Shown here: positions 18,215 through 27,319 of the stretch, piece by piece
Layout: the number at the start of each line of letters is the position of its first letter
Numbering within the stretch: the first letter of the stretch is position 1
Source of the DNA: DASYPQ01 sp036006425
GTDB lineage: Bacteria > Planctomycetota > UBA1135 > GCA-002686595
NCBI GenBank assembly: GCA_036006425.1
Contig: DASYPQ010000023.1
Location: forward strand, 186,001-250,000
Direction of reading: 5' to 3'
DNA: 64,000 nt
Notes under the pieces: generated by a model
The model's input: only the letters and a program-made list of their open reading frames with translations
Told to the model about the DNA's origin: nothing
Databases searched by the model: none
Translations under genes and position numbers: made by a program

Positions 18215-19746
18215 AGACCGCATGGATCGTCGTCGGCGGGCTCGTGCTCACGGGAGCGGCGTTCCGCTTCCTCGGGTCCGGATCCACCGCCGTGCGTGCC
18301 GAGGAGACGCCCGCCGAAGCGACGTCGCGCGTGCGCCGCGGCGATCTCAAGATCACCGTCGCCGAGACGGGCTACTTGAAGGCGAAGAACTCGGTGAACA
18401 TCCAGCCGCAGTTCGCGCGCGAGGGGACGATCACCTGGCTCGTCAAGGAAGGCAAGACCGTCGAGAAGGACGAGACGCTCGTCGAGTTCGACAAGACCGA
18501 GCTGCAGACGCAGATCGACGACCTGTCGAACAACCTGATCCAGTACCAGACGGAGCTCGAGGCCGCGAAGGCCGAGTTCGAGATCCAGAAGCGCGAGAGC
18601 ACCGCGGGCGTCGAGAAGGCGAAGTTCGAGCTCCAGGTCGCGAACATGAAGCTCGAGATGCACGAGAAGGGCGAGGCGCCGAACGAGGAGCGCAAGAAGG
18701 CGCTCGCCTCGGAGAAGGCGCACTCCGAGCTCGCGCGCGCGCGCGAACGCTTCGACAAGGTGCCCGAGCTTCGCAAGGAAGGCTTCCTCACGAAGATCCA
18801 GGAGGAGGAGGAGCGCATCGCGCTGCGCGAGAAGGAGATCGAGGTCGAGAACGCGGACAAGGACCTCGAGCTCTACCGGATGTACACGCAGCCGATGGCG
18901 CTCCAGGAGAAGCAGAACGCCGTCAAGGACGCCGAACGCGGGCTGACGAACGCGCAGGAGAAGTCCGACATCAGCCTGAAGGAGAAGGAAGCGCGCCGCA
19001 CGAGCGCCGACGGCAAGGTGAAGTCGACCGACGCGCGCCTCGCGAAGCTCGCGAAGGACCTCGGCTACATGACGATCCGCGCGCCGCGGCCCGGCATCGC
19101 CTACTACGGCAATCCCGCCGAGCCGTGGAACCACGACGACATCAAGGTGGGGAACCGCATCCACCAGGGCAACACGGTGATCACGCTGCCCGACCTGAAG
19201 GAGATGCAGGTGCTCATCCAGGTCCACGAGGCGGACATCGACCTCGTCAAGCTCGACCAGTCCGTCGTCGTGACGCTCGAGGCGGTCAAAGACCGCACGT
19301 TCGGCGCCAAGGTCACGCGTATCGGCGCGGTCGCGGACTCGAACTGGGGCAACCCCGAGAACAAGACCTTCGAGGTCGAGATCACGATGGATCCGATCGA
19401 CGTCGAGCTGCGCGCGGGGACGACGGCGAAAGCGGAGATCCAGGTCGAGACGGTCCCCGACACGCTGCACATCCCCGTGCACGCCGTGTTCGCGGAGGAG
19501 GGCGAGCACTTCTGCTTCGTCGCGGGGAGCCCGAGCTACGAGAAGCGCGCGCTGAAGATCGGGAAGACCAACAACCACTACGTCCAGGTGCTCGAGGGGC
19601 TCGCCGACGCCGACCGCGTGCTGCTCTACGACCCGCGCGAGACGAGCGCCGGGGACTCGAAGGAGTCGCCCGGCGAGAAGGCCGCCCCCGCGTCGGAGGG
19701 CGCGGCCGCGGCGCCGGGAATGGCCGCGCATCCCGTGTCCAAGTGA
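18211..19746 (+). CDS. Periplasmic adaptor (HlyD/MacA-type) of ABC efflux pump
   Basis: 511 residues. It has one N-terminal membrane segment (WIVVGGLVLTGAAF), a lipoyl/barrel-sandwich half (VKEGKTVEKDETLVEFDKTE), a long charged coiled coil of roughly 180 residues (about 95-280, rich in Glu/Lys), and the second barrel-sandwich half and beta-barrel (MQVLIQVHEADIDLVKLDQS). The coiled coil is long for MacA and may reach a distant TolC partner. It overlaps both neighbours by 4 bases, so the operon is tightly coupled. The substrate cannot be told from sequence. Confidence 0.9.
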   Translation: MKTAWIVVGGLVLTGAAFRFLGSGSTAVRAEETPAEATSRVRRGDLKITVAETGYLKAKNSVNIQPQFAREGTITWLVKEGKTVEKDETLVEFDKTELQTQIDDLSNNLIQYQTELEAAKAEFEIQKRESTAGVEKAKFELQVANMKLEMHEKGEAPNEERKKALASEKAHSELARARERFDKVPELRKEGFLTKIQEEEERIALREKEIEVENADKDLELYRMYTQPMALQEKQNAVKDAERGLTNAQEKSDISLKEKEARRTSADGKVKSTDARLAKLAKDLGYMTIRAPRPGIAYYGNPAEPWNHDDIKVGNRIHQGNTVITLPDLKEMQVLIQVHEADIDLVKLDQSVVVTLEAVKDRTFGAKVTRIGAVADSNWGNPENKTFEVEITMDPIDVELRAGTTAKAEIQVETVPDTLHIPVHAVFAEEGEHFCFVAGSPSYEKRALKIGKTNNHYVQVLEGLADADRVLLYDPRETSAGDSKESPGEKAAPASEGAAAAPGMAAHPVSK

Positions 19747-20432
19747 TCGCCGAGGAGATCGTCCGCCTCGAGGGCATCGGCAAGGTGCACGGGGATCCCG
19801 CGACCGGGCTGCGGGTGCTGCGCGACGTCAAGCTCTCGATCCGCAAGGGCGAGTTCGTCGGCATCGTCGGCGCATCCGGATCGGGCAAGACGACGCTGAT
19901 GAACATCCTCGGCTGCCTCGACCGCGCGACCGGCGGCTCCTACGTGCTCGACGGGCAGGACGTCTCGGCGCTCGACGACGACGCGCTCTCGAGCGTCCGC
20001 AACCGCTCGATCGGCTTCGTCTTCCAGTCGTTCCAGCTCATCCCGCAGCTCACCGTGCTCGAGAACGTCGAGGTGCCGCTGTACTACGGGCAAGTCCGTC
20101 GTCACCGGCGCAAGGAACGCGCCGAGGAGCTTCTCGCGATCGTCGGGCTCTCGCATCGCCTCGGCCACTACCCGACGCAGCTCTCCGGCGGCGAGTGCCA
20201 GCGCGTCGCGATCGCGCGCGCGCTCGCGAACGAGCCGGCGATGATCCTCGCCGACGAGCCGACGGGGAATCTCGACACGAAGAGCGGCGAGGAAGTGCTC
20301 GCGCTCCTCATCGAATTGAACCGGCAGGGCCGGACCGTGCTCATGGTCACGCACAATCCGGAGATCGCCGCGCGGCTGCCGCGCGTCGTCGAGATCCGCG
20401 ACGGAGCCGTCCTGAAGGACAGCGGCGCCTGA
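19743..20432 (+). CDS. ABC transporter ATP-binding protein (MacB/LolD type)
   Basis: 229 residues from GTG 19743 (GTGA overlap with the adaptor stop). All nucleotide-binding motifs are intact: Walker A GASGSGKT (43-50), Q-loop at about 95, signature LSGGE (147-151), Walker B MILADEP and the switch His in VMVTHN. The VFQSFQLIPQLTVLENVEVP stretch is typical of MacB/LolD/FtsE-class ATPases. It pairs with the separate permease that starts one base before this gene ends. Confidence 0.93.
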   Translation: MIAEEIVRLEGIGKVHGDPATGLRVLRDVKLSIRKGEFVGIVGASGSGKTTLMNILGCLDRATGGSYVLDGQDVSALDDDALSSVRNRSIGFVFQSFQLIPQLTVLENVEVPLYYGQVRRHRRKERAEELLAIVGLSHRLGHYPTQLSGGECQRVAIARALANEPAMILADEPTGNLDTKSGEEVLALLIELNRQGRTVLMVTHNPEIAARLPRVVEIRDGAVLKDSGA

Positions 20433-21709
20433 TGTGGATCGAGCGCATCTCGGAGGTGTTCCGCCTGGGATTGAAGAACCTCCTGCGGAACAAGCTGCGC
20501 TCGTTCCTGACGATGCTCGGGATGATCTTCGGCGTCGGATCGGTGATCGCGATGCTGTCGGTCGGCGCCGGCGCGCGCCGCGAGATCCTGGCCAGGATCC
20601 AGGAGCTCGGGATCTGCAACATCATCGTGAACTCCGTCAAGCCGCCGGAGGAGACGAAGATGCAGACGCAGCGGTCGTGGATGGACCGCTACGGCGCGAC
20701 GTTCAAGGACCGCGACCTGCTCGAGGCGACGTGCCCGACGATCTCGAAGCTCCTGCCGGTGAACCTCGTCAAGAAGCCGGTCTGGAGGGGGAGCAGGCGC
20801 GTGGAGTCCTCGGTGCTCGGCGTGCTGCCGGAGCACCTCGCGATGTTCCACCTCGACGTCGGCCGCGGCCGGGCGTTCAACGAGATCGACGCGGCGGAGG
20901 ACAAGAAGGTGTGCCTCGTGCGCAAGGGACTCATCGAGCAGCTCCAGATCCTCGACGACCCGATCGGCTCCTCCGTCCACATCGGCACGCAGTCGTTCGA
21001 GATCATCGGCGTCCTGAAGGACGAGCAGTTCCGTTCGCACACGCGCAAGGCGCTCGCGATCGACGAACGCTCGCAGGAGGTGTACATCCCGTACTCGACG
21101 TCGATGCGCACGTTCGGGACGCTGACGTACGTCGAGCACGGCGGCACGCAGGAGCGCTCGATCGTCGAGCTCGACCAGATGATCGCCGTGGCGAAGTCGC
21201 CGGAGCTCGTCCGGCCGACGTCGCGGATCATCGACCGCGTGCTGAAGCGCTCGCACAAGAAGAAGGACTACGAGATCGTCGTTCCGCTCGAGCTCCTCCA
21301 GCAGAGCGAGAGGACGCAGGACGTGTTCAACGCGGTGATGATGGTCATCGCGGCGATCTCGCTGCTCGTCGGGGGCATCGGGATCGCGAACATCATGCTC
21401 GCGACGATCACGGAGAGGACGCGGGAGATCGGCATCCGGCGCGCGATGGGGGCAAGGCGACGGGACATCCTGCTGCAGTTCCTGACCGAGACCGCGGCGA
21501 TCGGCGCGGTCGGAGGGCTGTTCGGTTGCCTGTTCGGGATCGCCGCGATCCGCGTGATCGTCCGCTACACGGGCTGGCAGGCGCTCGTCGAGCCCCACTA
21601 CGTGATCGTCGCGCTCGTGATCTCGTGCTGCGTCGCGATCCTGGCGGGGATCTACCCCGCCCGGCGCGCCGCGAAGATGGACCCGATCGTCGCGCTCCGG
21701 TACGAGTAG
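20432..21709 (+). CDS. ABC transporter permease (MacB-like, FtsX domain)
   Basis: 425 residues, with TGATG coupling to the ATPase gene. The layout is an N-terminal membrane helix (SFLTMLGMIFGVGSVIAML), a periplasmic MacB_PCD domain of about 230 residues, then three helices of the FtsX domain with the conserved LLVGGIGIANIMLATITERTRE-type block and a C-terminal PARRAAKMDPIVALRYE. MacB in Enterobacteria is a fusion of ATPase and permease; here they are separate, as in many bacteria. It is predicted to be a mechanotransmission-type exporter working with the upstream adaptor and TolC protein. Confidence 0.92.
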   Translation: MWIERISEVFRLGLKNLLRNKLRSFLTMLGMIFGVGSVIAMLSVGAGARREILARIQELGICNIIVNSVKPPEETKMQTQRSWMDRYGATFKDRDLLEATCPTISKLLPVNLVKKPVWRGSRRVESSVLGVLPEHLAMFHLDVGRGRAFNEIDAAEDKKVCLVRKGLIEQLQILDDPIGSSVHIGTQSFEIIGVLKDEQFRSHTRKALAIDERSQEVYIPYSTSMRTFGTLTYVEHGGTQERSIVELDQMIAVAKSPELVRPTSRIIDRVLKRSHKKKDYEIVVPLELLQQSERTQDVFNAVMMVIAAISLLVGGIGIANIMLATITERTREIGIRRAMGARRRDILLQFLTETAAIGAVGGLFGCLFGIAAIRVIVRYTGWQALVEPHYVIVALVISCCVAILAGIYPARRAAKMDPIVALRYE

Positions 21710-21713
21710 GGCG

Positions 21714-22619
21714 ATGGCGGCATCGGCCTTCCCTCCGCACCCGTTCCCGGACCACGCGCTCCTCGACTGCGGCGACGGCGAGAAGCTCGAGCGCTTCGGC
21801 GCGGTCGTCGTGCGACGGCCCGATCCGCAGGCTCTTTGGCCGCGCGCGCTGGAGGACAGCGACTGGCGCAAGGCGGATCTCACGTTCGTCCGCGACGAGG
21901 CTAGCGGCGGGCGCGGCGGACAATGGATCTCCGGCAAGGGCGCGCGCGGACCGGAATGGCCGGTCCGGTACGGCGACGCGACGTTCCTCGCGCGTCCGAC
22001 GCCGTTCAAGCACGTCGGGATCTTCCCCGAGCAGGCGTCGAACTGGGATCTCGTCGCGCGCGCGCGGGCGGGCTTCGGCGTCGAGCGGCCGCGGCTCCTG
22101 AATCTCTTCGGCTACACCGGCGTCGCGAGCGTGCTCGCGCTGCGCGCGGAGTACGACGTCACGCACGTCGACGCGTCGAAGACCTCGCTCGCCTGGGCGC
22201 GCGACAATCTCGGAGCGTCGGGCCTCGCCGCGGACGCGATGAAGATCGTGCTCGACGACGCGCTCGCGTTCACGCAGCGCGAGGCGCGGCGTGCGGCGCG
22301 CTACCAGGTCGTCCTGCTCGATCCTCCGCACCACGGTCGCGGACCGCGCGGCGAGAAGTGGCAGTTCGAGGACTCGATCGGGGCCCTCGTGCAGGCGGTC
22401 AAAAGCGTCCTCGCCGACCGCGCGCTCGTCGTCCTGTCGTCGTACGCGATCGGCTGCTCCCCGCTGACGCTCGAGAACCTGCTCGCCGATCTCGGCGCCG
22501 GCGCTCTCGAAGCGGGCGAGCTCGTGCTCGCGGAGCAGGGTCCGCGCGCGCGGCTCCTGCCGGCCGGTTTCTGCGCGCGCTGGAGCCGCGGGCTCGATCT
22601 CCCGCGCGCGGCGCGATGA
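21714..22619 (+). CDS. Class I SAM-dependent methyltransferase, RlmI/RlmK-like
   Basis: 301 residues. A small N-terminal beta-rich part precedes a Rossmann methyltransferase core: LLNLFGYTGVASVLAL (motif I region), VTHVDASKTSLAWARDN (acidic ribose-binding loop) and VVLLDPPHHGRG (DPP.. catalytic loop typical of RlmI/RlmK/YccW and related rRNA methylases). No PUA domain is seen, so the exact target is open. It starts 4 bases after the transporter permease and overlaps the pseudouridine synthase by 4 bases, which suggests a small RNA-modification pair. Confidence 0.82.
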   Translation: MAASAFPPHPFPDHALLDCGDGEKLERFGAVVVRRPDPQALWPRALEDSDWRKADLTFVRDEASGGRGGQWISGKGARGPEWPVRYGDATFLARPTPFKHVGIFPEQASNWDLVARARAGFGVERPRLLNLFGYTGVASVLALRAEYDVTHVDASKTSLAWARDNLGASGLAADAMKIVLDDALAFTQREARRAARYQVVLLDPPHHGRGPRGEKWQFEDSIGALVQAVKSVLADRALVVLSSYAIGCSPLTLENLLADLGAGALEAGELVLAEQGPRARLLPAGFCARWSRGLDLPRAAR

Positions 22620-23308
22620 GCGGCGCGCTGCGCGTCCTCCACTGCGACAACCATCTTCTCGCGGTGGCGAAGCCCGCGGGAGTGCCGACCGTCCCCGACT
22701 CGAGCGGCGACGAGAGCCTCTACGACCAGGCCAAGGCCTGGATCCGCGCCGAGTTCGCGAAGCCCGGCGACGTCTTCCTCGGCATCGTCCACCGCCTCGA
22801 CCGCCCCGTGTCGGGCGTCGTCGTCTTCGCGCGGACGAGCAAGGGTGCCGCGCGGCTCTCGCGCGCGCTGCGCGAGGGGACCGCGCGGAAGGTCTACTGG
22901 GGCGTCGGCGAAGGCCGCCCGCGCGCTGCATCGGGCGTGCTCGAGCAGTGGCTCGCGAAGGACGAGGCGAAGAACCGCGTGCGCGCGTTCCCGCGCGAGC
23001 GCGCCGGCGCGAAGCACGCGGTCACGCGCTGGCGCGTGCTCGCGGAAGAGGCGGGTCGGACTCTCTACGAGTTCCTCCCGGAGACCGGGCGCCCGCACCA
23101 GCTGCGCGTCGCGGCCGCGACGCTCGGCACGCCGCTCGTCGGCGACGTCAAGTACGGCGCGTCCGCGCCTCTCGCGGACCAGAGCGTCGCGCTCCACGCC
23201 GTCGAGCTCGAAATCGAGCATCCGACGCGGAAGGAGCGCCTGCGATTCTCGGTGCGTCCGCCGGCGCGGGACCCGTGGCGGTTCCCGGATTCCCGTCGTA
23301 CTCTCTAG
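22616..23308 (+). CDS. RluA-family pseudouridine synthase
   Basis: 230 residues, ATGA overlap with the methyltransferase. The catalytic motif HRLDRPVSGVV is present with Asp 62, the nucleophile-like residue in this family. The LLAVAKPAGVPTVPDSS opening, ETGRPHQLRVAAATLGTPLV and GDVKYG are also typical. There is no S4 domain, so it resembles the RluA/TruC subset. The substrate (rRNA or tRNA position) cannot be assigned by eye. Confidence 0.9.
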   Translation: MSGALRVLHCDNHLLAVAKPAGVPTVPDSSGDESLYDQAKAWIRAEFAKPGDVFLGIVHRLDRPVSGVVVFARTSKGAARLSRALREGTARKVYWGVGEGRPRAASGVLEQWLAKDEAKNRVRAFPRERAGAKHAVTRWRVLAEEAGRTLYEFLPETGRPHQLRVAAATLGTPLVGDVKYGASAPLADQSVALHAVELEIEHPTRKERLRFSVRPPARDPWRFPDSRRTL

Positions 23309-23375
23309 GTGCGCCGGCTCCTCGCAGGTCAGCGTCGCGTCGCAACTCGCCCGCCGTCCCTCCCGAGATCCCACG

Positions 23376-26300
23376 ATGATCCAGCCGGTCGTTTCGTGCT
23401 TCGCCACGTTCTGCCTTCTTTTCAGCGCGTCCGCCGGCGAAGCGCAGGACGCACCGTTCGTCGCCGAAGGCGCGCTCCACCGCGTGATCGTCCCCGCGGG
23501 CTCTCCCGAGCTCGCGAACCTGGCGAAGAACGGCGGGATCCTGTGGGCCGAGGACTACGGCTCCTTCACGCTCGCGTACGTCGACACGCGGCGCACGGGC
23601 GGGATCGCGGCCGTGCAGGCGGCCGGCCTCGAGATCGCCGACGAGATGACGCGCGTCGACTTCAACGGCATCACGCTCGACGGTGCGGACCCGGCCGGGA
23701 CGGAGATCCTCCTCGCCTCGATCCCGGAGCCGCTCCGCGCGGCGCCGCCGACGGGCGACGGCTCGCGCCTCCAGATCGTCCAGTTCACCGGGCCGATCAA
23801 GGACGCGTGGCTCGACGCGCTGCAGGCGACTGGCGCGCGCGTCGTCACGTACGTCGCGAACGACGCCTACGTCGTGAAGACCGGCCCGGCGTCGACCTCG
23901 GCCGTCGCGCTCTTCGCGCAGAGCACGTACGTCCTCGCACTGACGGAGTACCACGCCGCGTTCAAGCTGCGTCCCGCGCTGCGCCCGCCCGCGCTCGTCG
24001 ACACGAGCGCCTACGACGTGATCGTGCAGGTGATCGCCGACGCGGAGGGCGCGGCCTTCGTGCAGGAGCTGCGCCAGCGCGCGATCGCGGTGCTCGCGGA
24101 GCCCGAGCGGGTGCTCGGATACGTGAATTGCCGGGTGCGCCTCGACGGCGCCAACGTGCTCGACGTCGCGCGCGACGCGCGCGTGTTCGCGGTCGAGCCC
24201 GTCCTCGAGCCGAAGATGTTCGACGAGCGCCAGGGCCAGATCATGGCCGGGAACCTGACGCCCAACGGGCAGCAGCCCTCGGGGCCGAACTACTTCGCGT
24301 GGCTCGCGTCGAAGGCATTCCCGGGCGTCGACCCGTTCAACTTCGCCGTCGACGTCGAGGACGACGGCGTCGACCGCGGAAGCAACACGGACGTCAACGT
24401 CGAGTTCAAGGTCGACGGCCTCGCGGGCGGCGCGAGCCGCGTCGTCTACAACAACAACTACACGAACGACGCGCTCGCCGAGAGCCGCGCGGGGCACGGG
24501 AACATCAACGCGTCGATCGTCTTCGGCTACAACAGCTCGACCGGGAGCTCGTTCGAGGACTCGCTCGGCTACCAGTACGGCCTCGGCATCGCGCCGTGGG
24601 TCAAGGTCGGCAACTCGAAGGTCTTCAACAACAACGGAGCCGGGATCTTCAACCAGGCGACGGGGACGCGCATGCAGAACGCCTGGAACGGCGGCGCGCG
24701 CATCTCGACGAACTCGTGGGGCTTCACGTCGGGGAACGACTACAACACCGAGAGCCAGGCGCACGACGTCACCGTCCGTGACGCGGCATCGGGGACCGCG
24801 GGCAACCAGGAGATGACGATCGTGTTCGCGGCCGGGAACAGCGGGCCCGGTTCGAGCACCGTCCACCCGCCCGGCACCGCGAAGAACGTGATCACCGCGG
24901 GAGCGTCGGAGAACTGGCGCATGACCGGCACCGACGGGTGCGGGTTCGGCAACTCGGACGCCGACAACGCGCAGCAGGTCATCGGGTTCTCCGGGCGCGG
25001 GCCGACCTCGGACCAGCGCAAGAAGCCCGAGCTCTGCGCGCCGGGCGTGCACATCCAGGGCGCGGCGAGCCGCGCCGTCGGCTACAACGGCCTCCTCGTC
25101 TGCGACCAGTACTGGCCCATCGGGCAGACGCTGTACGCCTGGTCGTCGGGCACGAGCCACTCGACGCCGGCGATCGCGGGAGCGTGCGCGCTCGTCCGCC
25201 AGTTCTTCCTGAACCAGGCCCTCCCCGCGCCGAGCCCGGCGCTCACGAAGGCGTTCCTCGTCGCCGGCGCGAGCTACATGACGGGCGTCGCCGACACGCT
25301 GTGGTCGAACACGCAGGGGATGGGCCTCGTCAACCTCGCGACGACGTTCGACACGACGCCGCGCATCCTCGTCGACCAGATCCAGGTCTTCTCCGCGACG
25401 GGCAACACGTACACCGTCAACGGCACGATCGGCTCCGCCTCCGTCCCGTTCCGCGTCGTCCTCGCCTGGACCGACCCGGCCGGACCGACGAGCGGCAACG
25501 CCTTCGTCAACAACCTCGACCTCGAGGTCACGATCAACGGCACGCTGTACCGCGGCAACGTGTTCTCGGGAGCGAACTCGACGACGGGCGGCACGGCGGA
25601 CATCCGCAACAACCTCGAGAGCGTGTTCCGCCCGGCCGGGACGACCGGCACGTTCAGCATCACCGTCCGCGCGACGAACATCGCCGGCGACGGCGTCCCG
25701 GGGAACGGCGACTCGACGGACCAGGACTTCGCGCTCGTCGTCTACAACACGTCGGGCGACTGCAACGGCAACGGGATCGCGGACAACCTCGACATCCAGA
25801 ACGGCACGAGCCAGGACTGCGACGCGAACGGGGTCCCGGACGAATGCCAGCCCGACGGCGACGGCGACGGGACGATCGACGCCTGCGACGGCTGCCCGAG
25901 CGATCCGCTGAAGACCGCACCCGGCCAATGCGGCTGCGGCGTCCCCGACACGGACACCGACGGCGACGGAACCGCGAACTGCCACGACGGATGTCCGAAC
26001 GATCCGCTGAAGATCGCGCCCGGCCAGTGCGGTTGCGGAGTGCTCGACACCGACACGGACGGCGACGGCACGGCCGACTGCATCGACGGCTGCCCGAACG
26101 ATCCCTTGAAGACGGCGCCCGGGCAATGCGGTTGCGGCACGCCGGACACCGACAGCGACGGGGACGGCACCGCGAACTGCCACGACGGATGTCCGAACGA
26201 TCCGAACAAGATCGATCCCGGGATCTGCGGCTGCGGCGTCCCGGACACGGACAGCGACGGCGACGGCACGCCGAACTGCCTCGACGGCTGCCCGAACGAT

Positions 26301-27146
26301 CCGTTGAAGATCGATCCGGGGATCTGCGGCTGCGGCGTCGCCGACATCGACTCGGACGGCGACGGCACCTACGACTGCGACGGCGACAAGTGCCCGAACG
26401 ATCCGAACAAGATCGCGCCGGGCATCTGCGGGTGCGGCATCCCGGACACGGACACCGACGGCGACACGATCCCCGACTGCATCGACAACTGCATCACGAT
26501 CCCGAACCCGGGCCAGGCTGACTGCGATTCGGACGGCGAGGGCGACGTGTGCGCGATCGCGGGCGGCGCGCCCGACTGCAACGGCAACGGAATCCCCGAC
26601 TCGTGCGACATCGCCTCGGGCACGACTCCGGACCAGAACGGGAACGGCATCCCGGACGTCTGCGAGCAGGTCGGCGTTCCGTACTGCTTCGGAGACGGCA
26701 GCGGGGCCGCGTGCCCGTGCGGGAACACCGGAGCTCCCGGCCACGGCTGCGCGAACTCGGTCGGGCAGAGCGCACAGCTCTCCGCGGCCGGGACGACGAG
26801 CCCGGACACGATCGTGCTCTCGGCGAGCGGCGAGCTCCCGACGGCGTTGACGATCTTCGTCCAGGGTCCGGCGACGATCGCGCCGGCGATCTTCGGCGAC
26901 GGATTGCGCTGCGTCGGCGGATCGCTCAAGCGCCTGTACGCGAAGTCCGCGAGCGGCGGCGTCGTCTACGCCCCGCACGCGGGCGATCCGTCGATCACGG
27001 CGCGTTCGGCCGCACTCGGCGACCCGATCGCCAGCGGGGATACGCGCTACTACATGACGTACTACCGCGACCCGAGCCCGAGCTTCTGCCCGACTCCGCC
27101 GGGCGGGACGTTCAATGCCTCGAACGCGTTGTCGATCGTCTGGTAA
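23376..27146 (+). CDS. Large secreted S8 (subtilase) serine peptidase with thrombospondin type 3 repeats
   Basis: 1256 residues with a signal peptide (VSCFATFCLLFSASAGEAQ). The first 300 residues resemble an inhibitor/pro-region. The catalytic triad of the S8 family is visible: Asp about 329 in VEDDGVD, His 374 in RAGHGNINAS and Ser 594 in SSGTSHSTPAIAG, with oxyanion Asn in FAAGNSGPG. A beta-sandwich domain follows (ILVDQIQVFSATGNTYTVNG onwards). Then come six Ca-binding thrombospondin type 3 repeats, a dockerin-like DCNGNGIPD region and the C-terminal module CPCGNTGAPGHGC ... YMTYYRDP ... FNASNALSIVW, shared with other secreted proteins of the window. It is probably an extracellular protease. 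Confidence 0.92.
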   Translation: MIQPVVSCFATFCLLFSASAGEAQDAPFVAEGALHRVIVPAGSPELANLAKNGGILWAEDYGSFTLAYVDTRRTGGIAAVQAAGLEIADEMTRVDFNGITLDGADPAGTEILLASIPEPLRAAPPTGDGSRLQIVQFTGPIKDAWLDALQATGARVVTYVANDAYVVKTGPASTSAVALFAQSTYVLALTEYHAAFKLRPALRPPALVDTSAYDVIVQVIADAEGAAFVQELRQRAIAVLAEPERVLGYVNCRVRLDGANVLDVARDARVFAVEPVLEPKMFDERQGQIMAGNLTPNGQQPSGPNYFAWLASKAFPGVDPFNFAVDVEDDGVDRGSNTDVNVEFKVDGLAGGASRVVYNNNYTNDALAESRAGHGNINASIVFGYNSSTGSSFEDSLGYQYGLGIAPWVKVGNSKVFNNNGAGIFNQATGTRMQNAWNGGARISTNSWGFTSGNDYNTESQAHDVTVRDAASGTAGNQEMTIVFAAGNSGPGSSTVHPPGTAKNVITAGASENWRMTGTDGCGFGNSDADNAQQVIGFSGRGPTSDQRKKPELCAPGVHIQGAASRAVGYNGLLVCDQYWPIGQTLYAWSSGTSHSTPAIAGACALVRQFFLNQALPAPSPALTKAFLVAGASYMTGVADTLWSNTQGMGLVNLATTFDTTPRILVDQIQVFSATGNTYTVNGTIGSASVPFRVVLAWTDPAGPTSGNAFVNNLDLEVTINGTLYRGNVFSGANSTTGGTADIRNNLESVFRPAGTTGTFSITVRATNIAGDGVPGNGDSTDQDFALVVYNTSGDCNGNGIADNLDIQNGTSQDCDANGVPDECQPDGDGDGTIDACDGCPSDPLKTAPGQCGCGVPDTDTDGDGTANCHDGCPNDPLKIAPGQCGCGVLDTDTDGDGTADCIDGCPNDPLKTAPGQCGCGTPDTDSDGDGTANCHDGCPNDPNKIDPGICGCGVPDTDSDGDGTPNCLDGCPNDPLKIDPGICGCGVADIDSDGDGTYDCDGDKCPNDPNKIAPGICGCGIPDTDTDGDTIPDCIDNCITIPNPGQADCDSDGEGDVCAIAGGAPDCNGNGIPDSCDIASGTTPDQNGNGIPDVCEQVGVPYCFGDGSGAACPCGNTGAPGHGCANSVGQSAQLSAAGTTSPDTIVLSASGELPTALTIFVQGPATIAPAIFGDGLRCVGGSLKRLYAKSASGGVVYAPHAGDPSITARSAALGDPIASGDTRYYMTYYRDPSPSFCPTPPGGTFNASNALSIVW
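25887..26483 (+). repeat. Six tandem 99-102-base thrombospondin type 3 repeats inside the S8 peptidase gene
   Basis: Units begin at 25887, 25986, 26085, 26184, 26283 and 26385. Each encodes about 33 residues of the form DGCPNDPLK..PG.CGCG..DTD.DGDGT..C. The fifth is one codon longer. The Asp-rich DTDTDGDG turns are the calcium ligands of thrombospondin type 3 repeats, and Cys spacing is fully kept. The units are similar at nucleotide level, so they may vary in number among strains. Confidence 0.9.
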
Positions 27147-27148
27147 GT

Positions 27149-27241
27149 ACGGAACCAGGTACGTTTTCTCGCACTTCGCGCTGCGACGCACGGCTTCCGT
27201 CCGCCGCGACGCGAAGTGCGAAAAAACGAACCAGGTTCCGT
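27149..27241. repeat. 93-base palindromic element, copy 1
   Basis: Two 32-base arms (27149-27180 and 27210-27241) match 29 of 32 positions as inverted repeats around a 29-base spacer. Each arm begins ACGGAACC(A/T)GGT(A/T)CG, itself a near-palindrome, and ends CTCGCACTTCGCG or a close variant. It starts 2 bases after the S8 peptidase stop. Copy 2 at 27882 has identical arm and spacer lengths. It could serve as a transcription terminator, or it could be a small mobile REP/MITE-type element. Confidence 0.85.
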
Positions 27242-27319
27242 TCGATCGCGCGCTGCTTCCTCATGAAGGGTGGTCGCCGGCCCGTCGGCCGGCGGCTCAA
27301 CCCGAAACGGAGGCAAGCC

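Noticed and set aside
25887..26483. CRISPR-like array
   Set aside because: The direct repeats are 99-102 bases, contiguous and in frame, and encode thrombospondin type 3 repeats; there are no unique spacers.
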